DNA of 64,000 nucleotides. Origin: Archangiaceae bacterium (GTDB lineage: Bacteria; Myxococcota; Myxococcia; Myxococcales; Myxococcaceae). The translations under genes were made by a program, and so were the position numbers. Location of the stretch: positions 57,398 to 121,397 of the forward strand of contig JAACJQ010000153.1 in NCBI GenBank assembly GCA_016879935.1, in the 5' to 3' direction. Positions within the stretch are counted from its first letter, which is position 1. Each line of letters opens with the position of its first letter. The notes below the pieces were generated by a model that saw only the letters and a list, made by a program, of their open reading frames with translations, ran no database searches and was not told the DNA's origin. This document shows positions 54,988 through 64,000 of the stretch, in pieces.

Positions 54988-57639
54988 CGGCAGCACCACC
55001 TTCTTCAGTTCGACCACGGCGAAGACGAGCGCGCCGGCGCCCGCGAGCCGCAGCCACCAGATCGGCGCGATGGCCTCGGTGTGGAAGAGCTTCTGCATGA
55101 ACGGCAGGTACGTGAAGGCGACCTGCACGACGAGCATCACCAGCGAGCCCCACCACACCCACTTGTTGCCGAAGACGCCGAGGCGCCAGAGCGGCTTCGT
55201 GAGCGAGCGGCAGTTGAAGAGGTAGGCGACGCCGACCACGACGATGGCGTTGACAGCGATGGTGCGCGCGGCCGCGATGCTCAGGTGCTCGACCTCGAGC
55301 GCCCAGTACCACGCGCCGAAGACGAGCCCCGCCGACAGCACCGAGACGAAGATGATGCGAAAGAGCATGCCGCCGTCGAGGAGCGGCGCCGAGACCGGGC
55401 GTGGCGCGCGGTCCATCAAACCCGGCTCCCGGGGCTCGAAGATGAGCGCGGTGCCGATGACGATGGCAGTGGCCATGTTCACCCAGAGCATCTGCACGGG
55501 AAGAATCGGAAGGCTCACCCCGGCGGCGACGGCGATCAGCAGCGTGAAGCCCTGGGCGCCGTTGGTGGGCAGGCTCCACGCGAGGAACTTCACCAGGTTC
55601 TCGTACACGGCCCGGCCTTCTTCGACGGCCGCGGCGATGGTGGCGAAGTTGTCGTCGGTGAGGATCATCGCCGAGGCGCGGCGCGCGACGTCGGTGCCGG
55701 TGCGGCCCATCGAGATGCCGAGATCGGCCTGCTTGAGCGCGGGCGCGTCGTTCACGCCGTCTCCCGTCATCGCCACCACGTGGCCCCTCTGCTGAAGCGC
55801 CTTCACCAGCCGCAGCTTCTGTTCGGGCGCGACACGGGCAAACACGGCCACCGAGTCGGCGACGGCCGGCAACTCGGCGTCGGAGATCTTCTCCAGCGCA
55901 ACTCCGGAGATCGCCTCGAGCGCTCCATTTCCAACGCGCCTGCCCTCGATGCCCAGCTGCGCGGCAATCGCCGCTGCAGTGGCCGCGTGATCGCCCGTGA
56001 TCATCTTCACCTTCACGCCGGCGCGCTGGCAGGTCGCGATGGCGTCTCTCGCCTCGGCGCGGGGCGGGTCGATCATGCCCACCAACCCGAGGAACACGAG
56101 GCCCTCGTCGAGCTGCTCGTGCGTCACCTCCCGCTCGGTGGTGTCGGCCTGTCTTCGCGCGATGCACAACACCCGAAGCCCCTTCGCGGCGAGCGCTTCG
56201 ACCTGCTTCGTCACCCGCTCGTGGTGCAGCGGCGCCACCCCGTCGGCCGTTCGCGCCGTCGAGCACCGCTTGAGGATCGACTCGGCCGAGCCCTTCACCC
56301 ACACGAAGCGCCCAGCAGGCCCGTCGTTCAGCGAGGCCATGTACATGTGCTGCGATTCGAACGGCAGCAGGTCGAGCCGGTGGTGGTGGGCCAGCTGCTC
56401 CGTGAGCCCGGCCTTCTTCGCCGCCACCAGCAGCGCCGCCTCGGTCGGGTCGCCTTCCACCTTCGTGCGCCCGTCGACGTTCACCAGCCGCGTGTCGGTG
56501 CAGAGCGCCGCGCCGAGCAGACACTCGTGCACCACCGCCCTGGCCTGCTCAGGTCCTTCGAGCGAACCCAGAGCGTCGTAGCCAATGCCCGAGACCGCGA
56601 GCTCACCCTCTGCCGTCCACACCTGGGTGACCGTCATCTGGTTCTCGGTGAGCGTGCCGGTCTTGTCCGAGCAGATGACGGTGGTGCTGCCCAGCGTCTC
56701 GACGGCTGGCAGCTTGCGAACCAGCGCGCCACGCTTCGCCATCGCCGAGACGCCGACCGCGAGCAGCACGGTCACCGCCGCCGGAAGTCCTTCGGGAATC
56801 GCGCCGACCGCCAGCGCCACCGCCGCGTCGAAGCTCTCGAGCACGCTCGCGCCGCGCAGGGCCTCGAGCCCGATCATCGCCGCTGCCACGCCGAGAATCA
56901 CCCAGAGCAGGAGCCGCGAGAGTGCCTCGATGCGGCGGGTCAGCGGCGTCGACATCGTCTCGACGTTCGCGAGCAGGTCGGCGATTCGGCCGGTCTCGGT
57001 CGCGTCTCCGGTCGCCACCACCACGCCCGTCGCCGTGCCGTACGTCACCTGCGTGCCCGCGAAGGCGAGGTTGGTGCGATCGCCGAGCGCGGTCTCGTCG
57101 GGCAGCTGCGCGAGCGTCTTCTGTGTGGGCACCGACTCTCCCGTGAGCGCGGCCTCTTCGATCTGCAGCTCGCGCGCCTGCAGCAGCCGCAGGTCGGCCG
57201 GTACCGAGTCACCCGACTGCAACGAGACGACGTCACCCACCACGAGCTGATCGCTCGGCACCCGGCGTTTGGAGCCATCTCGAAGCACCGTCGCTTCGGT
57301 GACGACGAGCTGATCGAGGGCGGCGATGGCCTGCTCGGCGCGCGACTCCTGCAGGTACCCGATGATCGCGTTCGCGAGCACCACGATGGCGATGACGGCC
57401 GCGTCGAGTGGGTCTTCGAGCACCGCAGACACGATGGCCGCCGCGATGAGAATGAGGACGAGGGGCTGCGTGAACTGCGTGAGGAACCGACGAAGCGCTG
57501 ACGGGCCATGCCGGGTCGCGAGCCGATTCGGCCCGTTCGCTGCGAGCCGCGTGGCTGCTTCGGCGGTGCTCAGCCCTCGCTCCGAGTCCGACTTCACCTC
57601 GGCCACGACGTCTGCCGGACGCTTCGAGTGCCAACGCAT
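54937..57639 (-). CDS. cation-translocating P-type ATPase (Ca2+-type)
   Basis: 900 residues from ATG 57639; a TTG at 57675 would add 12. N-terminal cation-ATPase domain (A-D-V-V-A-E-V). The actuator loop has T-G-E-S, the membrane site reads P-E-G-L-P-A in TM4 as in P2A calcium pumps, the phosphorylation motif is D-K-T-G-T-L-T, and the hinge is G-D-G-V-N-D-A-P-A-L. Ten TM segments in the usual places. Calcium or manganese export is the likely role, driven by ATP. The C-terminal 17 residues are encoded opposite the end of the 54067 gene. Confidence 0.93.
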   Translation of the reverse strand: MRWHSKRPADVVAEVKSDSERGLSTAEAATRLAANGPNRLATRHGPSALRRFLTQFTQPLVLILIAAAIVSAVLEDPLDAAVIAIVVLANAIIGYLQESRAEQAIAALDQLVVTEATVLRDGSKRRVPSDQLVVGDVVSLQSGDSVPADLRLLQARELQIEEAALTGESVPTQKTLAQLPDETALGDRTNLAFAGTQVTYGTATGVVVATGDATETGRIADLLANVETMSTPLTRRIEALSRLLLWVILGVAAAMIGLEALRGASVLESFDAAVALAVGAIPEGLPAAVTVLLAVGVSAMAKRGALVRKLPAVETLGSTTVICSDKTGTLTENQMTVTQVWTAEGELAVSGIGYDALGSLEGPEQARAVVHECLLGAALCTDTRLVNVDGRTKVEGDPTEAALLVAAKKAGLTEQLAHHHRLDLLPFESQHMYMASLNDGPAGRFVWVKGSAESILKRCSTARTADGVAPLHHERVTKQVEALAAKGLRVLCIARRQADTTEREVTHEQLDEGLVFLGLVGMIDPPRAEARDAIATCQRAGVKVKMITGDHAATAAAIAAQLGIEGRRVGNGALEAISGVALEKISDAELPAVADSVAVFARVAPEQKLRLVKALQQRGHVVAMTGDGVNDAPALKQADLGISMGRTGTDVARRASAMILTDDNFATIAAAVEEGRAVYENLVKFLAWSLPTNGAQGFTLLIAVAAGVSLPILPVQMLWVNMATAIVIGTALIFEPREPGLMDRAPRPVSAPLLDGGMLFRIIFVSVLSAGLVFGAWYWALEVEHLSIAAARTIAVNAIVVVGVAYLFNCRSLTKPLWRLGVFGNKWVWWGSLVMLVVQVAFTYLPFMQKLFHTEAIAPIWWLRLAGAGALVFAVVELKKVVLPSEPARVRQGHAQQPAQ

Positions 57640-57692
57640 GCTGCTGTGTGTTGGGTCGACCCGCTGCCCTGTCAACGCGAAGTGGTCGGCGC

Positions 57693-57698
57693 TAGATC
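57693..57698 (+). promoter_or_regulatory. putative -10 element (TAGATC) 11 bases before ATG 57710
   Basis: TAGATC lies 11 bases before ATG 57710 in the 70-base gap between the ATPase and OmpA genes. No -35 match is evident. Confidence 0.3.
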
Positions 57699-57709
57699 GC
57701 CATCACGCC

Positions 57710-58732
57710 ATGGCTCGACTGATCGCTTTTCTGGTGTTTGTTGTTGCCTCGCTCTCACAGGCCGACGCCATCGACGTCGCGCTCGCCAACACGACGGTGA
57801 TGAAGGGCAAGGGCTGGCCGCAGGTGAAGGTCTCGATCCTCGAGCCGATCGCCGGCTTCAAGTTGAACCTCACCCGGAGCGACGGCAAGTCGTTCGAGTG
57901 GAAGGGCGGCGGCAGGCCGGGCACCACGCGCACCATCGAGCTCGATCAACCCACCGGCAAGTTCACCTGGAAGGGCGAGCTCACCGTGAACTTTCCCAAC
58001 GCGAGCACCGGCAACATGCCGCTCGAGTTCGAGACGGTGATGGCGGTGCCGCTCGAGCTGAAGGTCGACAAGGACAAGGACGTCGATCTCGAGAAGCGCA
58101 CCGTCACCTTCCGGCTCAACAACCCCGCGGGCAAGGCCGAGCTCAAGGTGCTGATGGACACGGGCGACTTCGCGTTCGATGGAGAGGTGCCCTTCGAGGG
58201 GGAGGCACCGGGAACGCCGCTGACCGTGAGCTGGCCCGAGAAGCCGGGCAAGCCACTGAAGATCAGCCTGAAGGCGTACGACACGCTCGGCGTCTTCATC
58301 GGTGTCGACTTCTTCCCCTGGAGCTTCGAGATCCCCCACGACGACGTCACCTTCGACACCGGCAAGTGGGACATCAGGACCGAGGAGCAGAAGAAGCTCG
58401 ACGAGTCGGCCGGCAAGGCGCTCGACGCGATTCGCAAGTTCGGCAAGTTCGCCGACGTGACGCTCTTCGTCGCCGGTCATACCGACACCGTGGGGCCGAC
58501 CGACAGCAACCGAACCCTCTCGCTCAACCGGGCGCGCTCCATCGCGACGTACTTCCGCAAGCGCGGCGTCTCGATTCCGATTCGCTACGAGGGCTTCGGT
58601 GAAGAGTCGCTCGCCGTTTCCACGAACGACGAGACCGACGAGGTTCGCAACCGGCGTGTGCAGTACATCATCGCGATCGACCCGCCCCGCATGTCGGGCG
58701 GCCGGTTCGCGCCGAAGTGGCAGCGGCTCTAG
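57710..58732 (+). CDS. OmpA-family protein
   Basis: 340 residues. Signal peptide about 1-20 (S-L-S-Q-A-D-A). The middle is beta-rich with Ig-like strands (about 25-225). The C-terminal OmpA/MotB domain (about 225-330) has F-D-T-G-K-W-D-I, V-A-G-H-T-D-T-V-G-P and N-R-A-R-S-I-A-T-Y-F, which bind peptidoglycan diaminopimelate. The final residues are R-F-A-P-K-W-Q-R-L. It probably links an envelope structure to peptidoglycan. Stop TAG abuts the kinase stop (TAGCTA). Confidence 0.92.
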   Translation: MARLIAFLVFVVASLSQADAIDVALANTTVMKGKGWPQVKVSILEPIAGFKLNLTRSDGKSFEWKGGGRPGTTRTIELDQPTGKFTWKGELTVNFPNASTGNMPLEFETVMAVPLELKVDKDKDVDLEKRTVTFRLNNPAGKAELKVLMDTGDFAFDGEVPFEGEAPGTPLTVSWPEKPGKPLKISLKAYDTLGVFIGVDFFPWSFEIPHDDVTFDTGKWDIRTEEQKKLDESAGKALDAIRKFGKFADVTLFVAGHTDTVGPTDSNRTLSLNRARSIATYFRKRGVSIPIRYEGFGEESLAVSTNDETDEVRNRRVQYIIAIDPPRMSGGRFAPKWQRL

Positions 58733-60832
58733 CTACTGGTTGACGTTGAACGAGACGTCGGCCGGCGCTTTGCCGTCGACCACCACGTCGAACGACTCGA
58801 CGCGCTTGGGGTGCTGGAGGGTCACCTTGTGTTTCCCGACAGGGATCTTGAGCTGCCGCGTGCCTTGCACCTCGCCCGACTTCTTTCCGTCGATGAGAAT
58901 CTCGGCGAAGGGAATCGCCTTCACGTTGAGCAGGCCCATGCGCGGCGCGACCGCCACCGGCTTCGCCTCGACCTTCACCTCGGGTTTCGCCTCGACCGGT
59001 TTGGGAACCACGACCGCCTCGAGCGGCGGCTTCGGATCGAGCGCGGCGACCGCGACTCCGGCGTCGATGACCGGTTCGGCGACTTGGGCTGGCTGAACAG
59101 GTTGAGGCTCGACCGCGACAGGCGCCTTCACCTCAGCGACTGGCGGCTTGACGGGCTCCGTCGGTGTCGGCTCCACCGTCGGCGTTCTCGTGAGCGCCCA
59201 CCCACCGCCACCGAGCACGACGACTGCCGCCACCACGCTCGCGACGAGCACCATGGGAGAGCGCGGCTGGCGTGAAGGCTCTGCGGCCAGCGTCGGGGCC
59301 GAGTGTTCGGCGGGCATGTCGAGCGAGATCGACCGCGGCTTGAGCACCGTCGGGTCTTTGGTCTTCGCCCCGGCGCGCTCGGTTTCGATCTCTGCGATGC
59401 GTTTGTGCGCCTCGGCTTTCACCGAGTCGCGAATGCGCAGGGTGCCGTCGTCGGGTTGCAGGGGCTCGGTGCTCCTGCGCTCGCTGTCGGTTCGTTTGTC
59501 GGGCCGCTGAACGACGTCGGTCCCCTGCTGCGGCTGGTATGCGCCGGGGAGCTGATCAGTGCGGCCAGACTGAATCGGCACCACGAGCGAGGGGAGCGGC
59601 GCCGTCGCTCCCAGCGAGAGCGAGGGCAGCGGGTCTGTGCGCCTCGGGCCCCGAATCACGTCGGTGCCCAGCTCGGCGCGGCCCGCGGGGTCGGTCGCGC
59701 CTGGAGCCTTGATGGCCTGCAGCTGCTCGGTGCGTACGCCAACGGGTTGATGCGAGGGCGCCCCCTCGCCTGGTGTCGCGCGGCCCCTCGCGAGCTCGCT
59801 CGAGCGATCGACCGCGAGCGTGTCTCCGCTCCCGAAGGACGACGCCTGCGGCACCACGCCACGCTGCACCGCAGGGACGGCGATGGGCGTCATCGGCTGC
59901 TCCTCGGCGGCGATGTCGTCGGCGTACACCTGCTGCAGGAACAACGAGACCGACGTGTCTTCGACCGACTTCGCCGCGCGCAGCACGAAGGTGCCCAGCG
60001 CCTTGTCGAACTCGAACGCCGATTGGTACCGCTCTGCAGGAGGGCGCGAGAGCGCCTTCAAGACGATGTCCGACAGCTCGTTGGGTACCTCGGGGTTCAA
60101 GCGACTGGGCGGTGCGATGAGGCTGCTCTGCACCGCGCGCAGCACCGCGAGCTCACTGTCGCCGTCGAAGAGTCGACCGCCGGTGAGCATCTCCCAGAGC
60201 ACCACGCCGAGCGCGAAGATGTCGGTGCGGGAGTCGACCATTTCGCCGCGCGCCTGCTCGGGCGCCATGTACGCGAACTTGCCCTTCAGCACGCCCGGCG
60301 CGGTGTGCGTCGTGGAGGCCTTCGCGATGCCGAAGTCGGTCAGCTTCACCGCTCCGTCGAACGAGAGCAGCACGTTGTGCGGCGTCACGTCGCGATGAAC
60401 GATGCCCAGCGGCTTGCCCTTGTCGCTCAACGAGTGGGCGTACTGCAGGCCGCGGGCGACCTGCGCGCCGATCTCGGCCACCAGCGTCGGCGGAAAGGGA
60501 ATGCCGCGGTCACGACAGCGCTTGCGCAGATCGAACAGCGACGTGCCGCGCACGTACTCCATGGCGATGAAGTACGACTGCTCGTGTTTTCCGAAGTCGA
60601 AGATCTGCACCACGTTCGCGTGGTTCAGCCGCGACGAGAGCCGCGCCTCGTTGATGAACATGTCGATGAACTGCTGATCGCTCGACAAGAAGGCGCGCAC
60701 GACCTTGATGACGACGTCTTTCGCGAAGCCCTCGGGGCCGGTCGCCTGCGCGAGGTACACCTCGGCCATGCCACCTTCGGCGAGACGCCGCTTGATCTCG
60801 TAGCGGCCGATGGACGTTCCGGGAGCCAACAT
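58733..60832 (-). CDS. membrane Ser/Thr protein kinase with PEGA domain
   Basis: 699 residues. Kinase domain (about 10-280): the ATP loop reads A-E-G-G-M-A-E-V-Y (first Gly replaced), V-I-K-V, catalytic loop [10 protein letters not shown] (L-K-P replaced by V-T-P, as in many myxobacterial kinases), T-D-F-G-I-A-K, and M-A-P-E-Q-A-R-G. A long Ser/Pro-rich segment (about 310-520) precedes a TM helix (about 530-550: [14 protein letters not shown]). A Pro/Val-rich stretch leads to a PEGA domain ([15 protein letters not shown]). Extracytoplasmic sensing by PEGA is inferred. TAGAGT lies 11 bases before ATG. Confidence 0.93.
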   Translation of the reverse strand: MLAPGTSIGRYEIKRRLAEGGMAEVYLAQATGPEGFAKDVVIKVVRAFLSSDQQFIDMFINEARLSSRLNHANVVQIFDFGKHEQSYFIAMEYVRGTSLFDLRKRCRDRGIPFPPTLVAEIGAQVARGLQYAHSLSDKGKPLGIVHRDVTPHNVLLSFDGAVKLTDFGIAKASTTHTAPGVLKGKFAYMAPEQARGEMVDSRTDIFALGVVLWEMLTGGRLFDGDSELAVLRAVQSSLIAPPSRLNPEVPNELSDIVLKALSRPPAERYQSAFEFDKALGTFVLRAAKSVEDTSVSLFLQQVYADDIAAEEQPMTPIAVPAVQRGVVPQASSFGSGDTLAVDRSSELARGRATPGEGAPSHQPVGVRTEQLQAIKAPGATDPAGRAELGTDVIRGPRRTDPLPSLSLGATAPLPSLVVPIQSGRTDQLPGAYQPQQGTDVVQRPDKRTDSERRSTEPLQPDDGTLRIRDSVKAEAHKRIAEIETERAGAKTKDPTVLKPRSISLDMPAEHSAPTLAAEPSRQPRSPMVLVASVVAAVVVLGGGGWALTRTPTVEPTPTEPVKPPVAEVKAPVAVEPQPVQPAQVAEPVIDAGVAVAALDPKPPLEAVVVPKPVEAKPEVKVEAKPVAVAPRMGLLNVKAIPFAEILIDGKKSGEVQGTRQLKIPVGKHKVTLQHPKRVESFDVVVDGKAPADVSFNVNQ

Positions 60833-60907
60833 CGACGCCCGCGACTCTAGCCTGCGAACCAGAGGGTGGTACGCCCGTTTCGGTGTGCGTGTCTGGCGCC
60901 ATGGCCG

Positions 60908-60916
60908 TGGTACACC
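60908..60916 (+). promoter_or_regulatory. putative extended -10 element upstream of the PEGA/TPR gene
   Basis: TGGTACACC, identical to the elements before 3702 and 29819, lies 22 bases before TTG 60939. A second variant, GTGGTACGCC, is at 60866-60875. Confidence 0.4.
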
Positions 60917-60938
60917 TCGCGAGGGGAGGAGTTCTCGT

Positions 60939-62432
60939 TTGAGCGTGTTTCGGGCGGTGATGGTCGGGTGTCTCGTCGGCTGCGCGGCTCAGGCAGCCCC
61001 CCGCACGTTGGTCGTCGGTGCCGGTGACTGTCAGAGCGTCGAGCTCGTCACGGGCCTCAACGACTTCAGCGGAGCGCTGCGCGAGAAGCTGAAGAGCGAT
61101 CTCTACGAGCCCGACGTGGTGCTCGACATCGTTCGGCCGAGGCCGACGCGCAGCCTCGAAGACGTCGAGCGGCAGGTCGAGTCGGCGCGCACGCTGTTCT
61201 ACAACGGGCAGAACGATCGCGCGCTCGACCTGCTCAAGCAGGCCCTCGCCGAGCTCGAGCGTGCGCCCATCGCAGGTCAGCCGTGGAAGGTCGCCGCCCA
61301 GGCGCTGGCGCTTCAGGGCGTCGTCTCGCAGACCATGGGGAAGAAGGCCGACGCGACCGATGCGTTTCGCCGCTTGCTGCGGGTCGACCCGGCCCACGCG
61401 CTCAGCACCGACGAGTACACGCCGAGCGTGATCGCCCAGTTCGAGGCGCTGCGAAAAGAGGTCGCCCGCCAGAAGAAATCGGTCGTGCAGGTGCAGTCGT
61501 CGACGCCCGGGGCCGAGGTGCTCGTCGAGGGCCGGGTGATGGGGGTGACGCCGCTGAAGCTCGAGCTGACGGCGGCGGCCTATCGACTGATGGTGAGAAC
61601 CGCCGATCGCGCCTCGTTCCTCCGGGTGATCACCGTGCCGCGCGACAGTCAGGTGCAGGTCGATCTCGCCACCGAAGGCGCCCTCTCGACCCAGGCGCCC
61701 CTGTGTCTGGGCGCGAAGGACAAGGCCGCCGAAGCTGCCGCGCTCAAGCTCGCCAACACCGTCACCGCCGACGATCTCATCGTCGTGCGCCTCGAAGGGG
61801 CCAAAGGCGTGCCTGGTCAGTTCGTCGCGTCTCGCTACGAGATCCGCACGGGCTCGATGGTTCGTGAAGGCCGCGTGCAGTCACCCTCGCGCGGCAAGCC
61901 TGCCTTCGGAGCGCTCGCGACCTTCGTGCTGACGGGGCAGGGCGCCGCCGTCATCGTCAGCCCCGAAGCGCCGGGGCCGGTCGCCGTCGCCACGCCGCCT
62001 CCAACCAAGCCCGTCGAGAAGACCCCGGAGAAGACCGTCGAAGTTCCCGTCGCGCCGCCGCCCACGGTGCAGGCGACGACCTCGATCTCGACCGCACGCC
62101 TGGTCTCGTTCGTGTTGATGGGGGCAGGCGGCGCCACGCTCATCGGTGGTATCGCCGCATGGTCGACGGGCGCGAGCGATCGCAGTCGGCTCGCCACCCT
62201 GGTTCAAGCCAACAAGTTGCCTGACCCGACCGACCCCGGGCACCGCGAGGCGCTCGACGTCATCTCGCGCGTCGATGGCAACCAGACGCTCTCGTTCTCG
62301 ATCATGGCCGCAGGCGTTGGAATGGCGGCCGCGGGACTCGCCACGTTCCTCTTCTTCCCCGGCGAAACGACTGCCATCACTGCCATGCCCTCTGCGCAGG
62401 GTGGCAGCGTGTTCGTCTCAGGCAGCTTCTGA
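60939..62432 (+). CDS. TPR/PEGA domain protein, divergent partner of the kinase
   Basis: 497 residues from TTG 60939, chosen because GGGGAGGAG lies 7 bases before it. The N-terminus is a signal sequence (V-M-V-G-C-L-V-G-C-A-A-Q-A-A-P); either lipoprotein or Sec cleavage is possible. A TPR-like helical region (about 65-150) leads to a PEGA domain (V-Q-S-S-T-P-G-A-E-V-L-V-E-G-R-V-M-G-V-T-P). A Pro/Thr linker and two TM-like segments follow (about 385-410 and 445-470). The layout echoes the PEGA protein at 6900. It faces the PEGA kinase across a 106-base gap. Function unknown. Confidence 0.78.
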   Translation: MSVFRAVMVGCLVGCAAQAAPRTLVVGAGDCQSVELVTGLNDFSGALREKLKSDLYEPDVVLDIVRPRPTRSLEDVERQVESARTLFYNGQNDRALDLLKQALAELERAPIAGQPWKVAAQALALQGVVSQTMGKKADATDAFRRLLRVDPAHALSTDEYTPSVIAQFEALRKEVARQKKSVVQVQSSTPGAEVLVEGRVMGVTPLKLELTAAAYRLMVRTADRASFLRVITVPRDSQVQVDLATEGALSTQAPLCLGAKDKAAEAAALKLANTVTADDLIVVRLEGAKGVPGQFVASRYEIRTGSMVREGRVQSPSRGKPAFGALATFVLTGQGAAVIVSPEAPGPVAVATPPPTKPVEKTPEKTVEVPVAPPPTVQATTSISTARLVSFVLMGAGGATLIGGIAAWSTGASDRSRLATLVQANKLPDPTDPGHREALDVISRVDGNQTLSFSIMAAGVGMAAAGLATFLFFPGETTAITAMPSAQGGSVFVSGSF

Positions 62433-62434
62433 GT

Positions 62435-62800
62435 TCAGGTCGTGGGCTGCGAAGCCGCGGCCGTCTTCGGCGTGATGTTCAGGCGCTTGAGTTCGGCGTC
62501 GAGTTTTCCCGTCGCCATGAACGCCCACATCTTCCAGTCGCCCATGAACGACCAGAGCGGGTACGTGAACGTCGCGGGCCGGTTCTTCTCGATGAAGAAG
62601 TGGCTCACCCACGCGAAGCCGTAACCCCAGAACAGGGCGCCGAGCGCGTAGAGCGGCTGCATCATCACGACTGCACTCACCACCGTGAGCAAGGCGAGGC
62701 ACGAGCCAACGAAGTGAAACCAGCGCGTGGCCGGGAGACTGTGTTCACCGAGGTAGAACGGCCAGAAGGCTTCGAAGGACTGGAAGCGGTCAGTGCTCAT
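62435..62800 (-). CDS. Mpo1-like (DUF962) membrane protein
   Basis: 121 residues, the size of the family. Start region F-W-P-F-Y-L-G-E-H-S, then R-W-F-H-F-V-G and W-V-S-H-F-F-I-E-K-N-R-P-A-T-F, with His residues that in yeast Mpo1 bind iron for alpha-oxidation of 2-hydroxy fatty acids. Three to four hydrophobic segments. A lipid alpha-oxidation role is possible but not shown for bacterial members. Its ATG overlaps the upstream stop by four bases. Confidence 0.85.
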   Translation of the reverse strand: MSTDRFQSFEAFWPFYLGEHSLPATRWFHFVGSCLALLTVVSAVVMMQPLYALGALFWGYGFAWVSHFFIEKNRPATFTYPLWSFMGDWKMWAFMATGKLDAELKRLNITPKTAAASQPTT

Positions 62801-63051
62801 TTCGCGAAGATCTTTCGGAAGAGGCCCACGATGCCCGACTCGTTCGTGCTCTTGAGCTCGTCGACCTTCACTTCTTTACGCTGCCCGGGCGCGCCAGGCG
62901 CCAGCGACTCGGCCTGCTTGAGCCCCTTCTTCCGCGAGGGGTCGAGCGACATCGCGCTGAATTCGTCTTCACCTTCGTAGGCCACCTGCGCTCGCGGGCG
63001 CTCGTTCGGGGCTGAAGGGGTGGATCCTGTCGGAATCTTCGGGTTCGCCAT
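62797..63051 (-). CDS. small hydrophilic protein of unknown function
   Basis: 84 residues from ATG 63051. Polar and Pro-rich N-terminus (N-P-K-I-P-T-G-S-T-P), a charged middle (S-R-K-K-G-L-K-Q) and a short C-terminal helix ending F-R-K-I-F-A-K. No signal peptide. The start codon directly follows GGAGGA, which is too close for ideal initiation, and a TTG 12 codons upstream is an alternative. It is co-translated with the Mpo1-like gene. Twenty-six bases separate it from the divergent DUF4398 gene. Confidence 0.55.
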   Translation of the reverse strand: MANPKIPTGSTPSAPNERPRAQVAYEGEDEFSAMSLDPSRKKGLKQAESLAPGAPGQRKEVKVDELKSTNESGIVGLFRKIFAK

Positions 63052-63077
63052 TCCTCCTACATACGGAGGATCTGAGG

Positions 63078-63482
63078 GTGAGCGCAAATCAACCTGCCCA
63101 AAACGTTGACCACCTTCTCCCACCGTGGGAGCGTCGCCGCCTGATGCTCGGGGCACGTCTCGCCATCGTCCTCGCCGCGGCCACACTCTGTGCGGCCTGT
63201 GGCCCGGTTCAATCGACCAGCTTCCTGATGGATGCCGAGACGATGCTCGAGGCAGCCCGGACGGCGCAGGCCGAGAAGCTCGCTCCCTACGAGTGGACTG
63301 CGGCCAACCTCTACCTCCACAAGTCGAAGGAAGAGGTGGGCTACGCCGACTTCGAGCAGGCCGTCGACTACGCCAAGAAGGCCGTCGACTTCGCCACCCG
63401 CGCCCGTGATGGCGCCGTTCGCACCGTGCGTCGCACCGAAGCGCCGGCTCCCGTGAACACGCCGACCGCGAGGCCGGAGTGA
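63078..63482 (+). CDS. DUF4398 lipoprotein
   Basis: 134 residues from GTG 63078, with GGAGGA 7 bases upstream. A cytoplasmic N-terminus of about 25 residues precedes a leader ([13 protein letters not shown]), so the lipidated Cys is about residue 41. The mature part is a DUF4398 helical hairpin ([25 protein letters not shown]). DUF4398 proteins often precede or fuse to OmpA domains, as here. The tail is Pro/Thr-rich. Confidence 0.82.
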   Translation: MSANQPAQNVDHLLPPWERRRLMLGARLAIVLAAATLCAACGPVQSTSFLMDAETMLEAARTAQAEKLAPYEWTAANLYLHKSKEEVGYADFEQAVDYAKKAVDFATRARDGAVRTVRRTEAPAPVNTPTARPE

Positions 63483-64000
63483 TGCGTTCAGTCTTCGCTG
63501 TTCTGACCGTGCTGCTTGGCGTCGGCTGTTTCAGCTCCGCCCAGATTCGCGCCTCGGCCGACATCATCAAGGGCGACATCGAGCGGGCGAAACGCTCGGG
63601 CGCGATGCGGTGTGCTCCCCGCGAGCTCGCCTCGGCCGAAGCCAACCTCGACTTCGCGCTCGGTGAACTCGAGCAGGGCAACTCGAGCCGCGCGCACGAT
63701 CACATCCTCGACTCCGAGACCGCCTCGAAGAAGGCGCTGCTGCTCTCGAAAGACTGCGCGCCGCGGCAGGTCGTCGTGAAGGAGCCGCCACAGCTCGTCG
63801 TGAAGATCGAAGAGACCGACACCGACGGCGACGGCGTGGTCGACAAAGACGACAAGTGCCCCCGGCTGCCCGGCCCGCCCGAGAACAAGGGCTGCCCCGT
63901 CGAGGCTCCCAAAGATCGCGACGGCGATCTCATTCCCGACCCCGCCGACTCGTGCCCCGACCAGCCGGAAGACAAGGACAACTTCCAGGACGAAGACGGC
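63482..64000 (+). CDS. OmpA-family-type lipoprotein, N-terminal part (cut by window edge)
   Basis: The first 173 codons are in the window; the gene continues beyond it. The leader ends L-L-G-V-G-C, a lipoprotein signal. A DUF4398-like helical hairpin (about 25-85: [13 protein letters not shown]) is followed by thrombospondin-3-like calcium loops ([14 protein letters not shown] and [14 protein letters not shown]). In this arrangement an OmpA peptidoglycan-binding domain usually follows, which is my reason for the call. ATG overlaps the DUF4398 stop (TGATG). Confidence 0.8.
   Translation, partial: MRSVFAVLTVLLGVGCFSSAQIRASADIIKGDIERAKRSGAMRCAPRELASAEANLDFALGELEQGNSSRAHDHILDSETASKKALLLSKDCAPRQVVVKEPPQLVVKIEETDTDGDGVVDKDDKCPRLPGPPENKGCPVEAPKDRDGDLIPDPADSCPDQPEDKDNFQDEDG

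Noticed and set aside
55081..57501. An 800-codon plus-strand frame opposite the P-type ATPase
   Set aside because: Composition-driven shadow. The minus-strand protein has every P-type ATPase motif.

Overview
The window looks like chromosomal DNA of a high-GC member of the Myxococcota (myxobacteria and relatives). Pointers are two Hanks-type Ser/Thr kinases with C-terminal membrane segments, repeated PEGA domains, a MYXO-CTERM-like tail, many lipoproteins, Cys-rich and Asp-Ala-Gly repeat surface proteins, a DUF1592/DUF1552 pair, a PilT/PilU ATPase and a sigma-54 activator with an FHA domain. Genes are packed tightly on both strands and GTG starts are common. I see no tRNA, rRNA, CRISPR array, insertion sequence or prophage.

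Layout. 1-3476: the end of an HDOD gene, a 660-base stretch without a confident gene, then a leftward signalling operon CheX-like / double-REC regulator / STAS-like / HDOD. 3702-15163: rightward genes for an alpha/beta hydrolase, S41 protease, cation-diffusion transporter, PEGA protein with a charged tail, D-Ala-D-Ala ligase, BON/secretin-N protein, membrane-anchored archaemetzincin, a VWA-like lipoprotein and a cellulose-synthase-like glycosyltransferase. 15174-22747: class III cyclase, M14 peptidase, a beta-helix protein, then the DUF1592-DUF1552-DUF4124 group. 22924-29819: a leftward five-gene run, Ser/Thr kinase > TPR-TonB receptor > calcium-repeat lipoprotein > FabL-like SDR > acyltransferase, joined by 4-base overlaps or short gaps.

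29963-45734: Cys-rich repeat lipoprotein, zinc-finger membrane protein, PilT/PilU ATPase, CspA, MYXO-CTERM-like repeat protein, coiled-coil protein, sucA-odhB, a beta-barrel protein, an FHA/sigma-54 activator flanked by two peptidoglycan-binding proteins, and an InhA-like FabI. 45737-54987: a metallophosphatase-tetraheme lipoprotein with a REC protein, a DEAD-box helicase, and the envelope operon skp-lpxD-fabZ-lpxA-lpxI. 54937-64000: a Ca-type P-type ATPase, an OmpA protein, a Ser/Thr kinase facing a PEGA/TPR protein, an Mpo1-like protein, and a DUF4398 lipoprotein followed by an OmpA-type gene cut by the window edge.

Themes: envelope construction (lipid A, fatty acids, peptidoglycan, surface proteins) and signalling (kinases, REC, HDOD, CheX, cyclase, FHA/sigma-54). 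Two sequence-level patterns stand out. One is extended -10-like elements 6-11 bases before starts that mostly lack a Shine-Dalgarno site. The other is convergent gene pairs whose stop codons abut with no gap.
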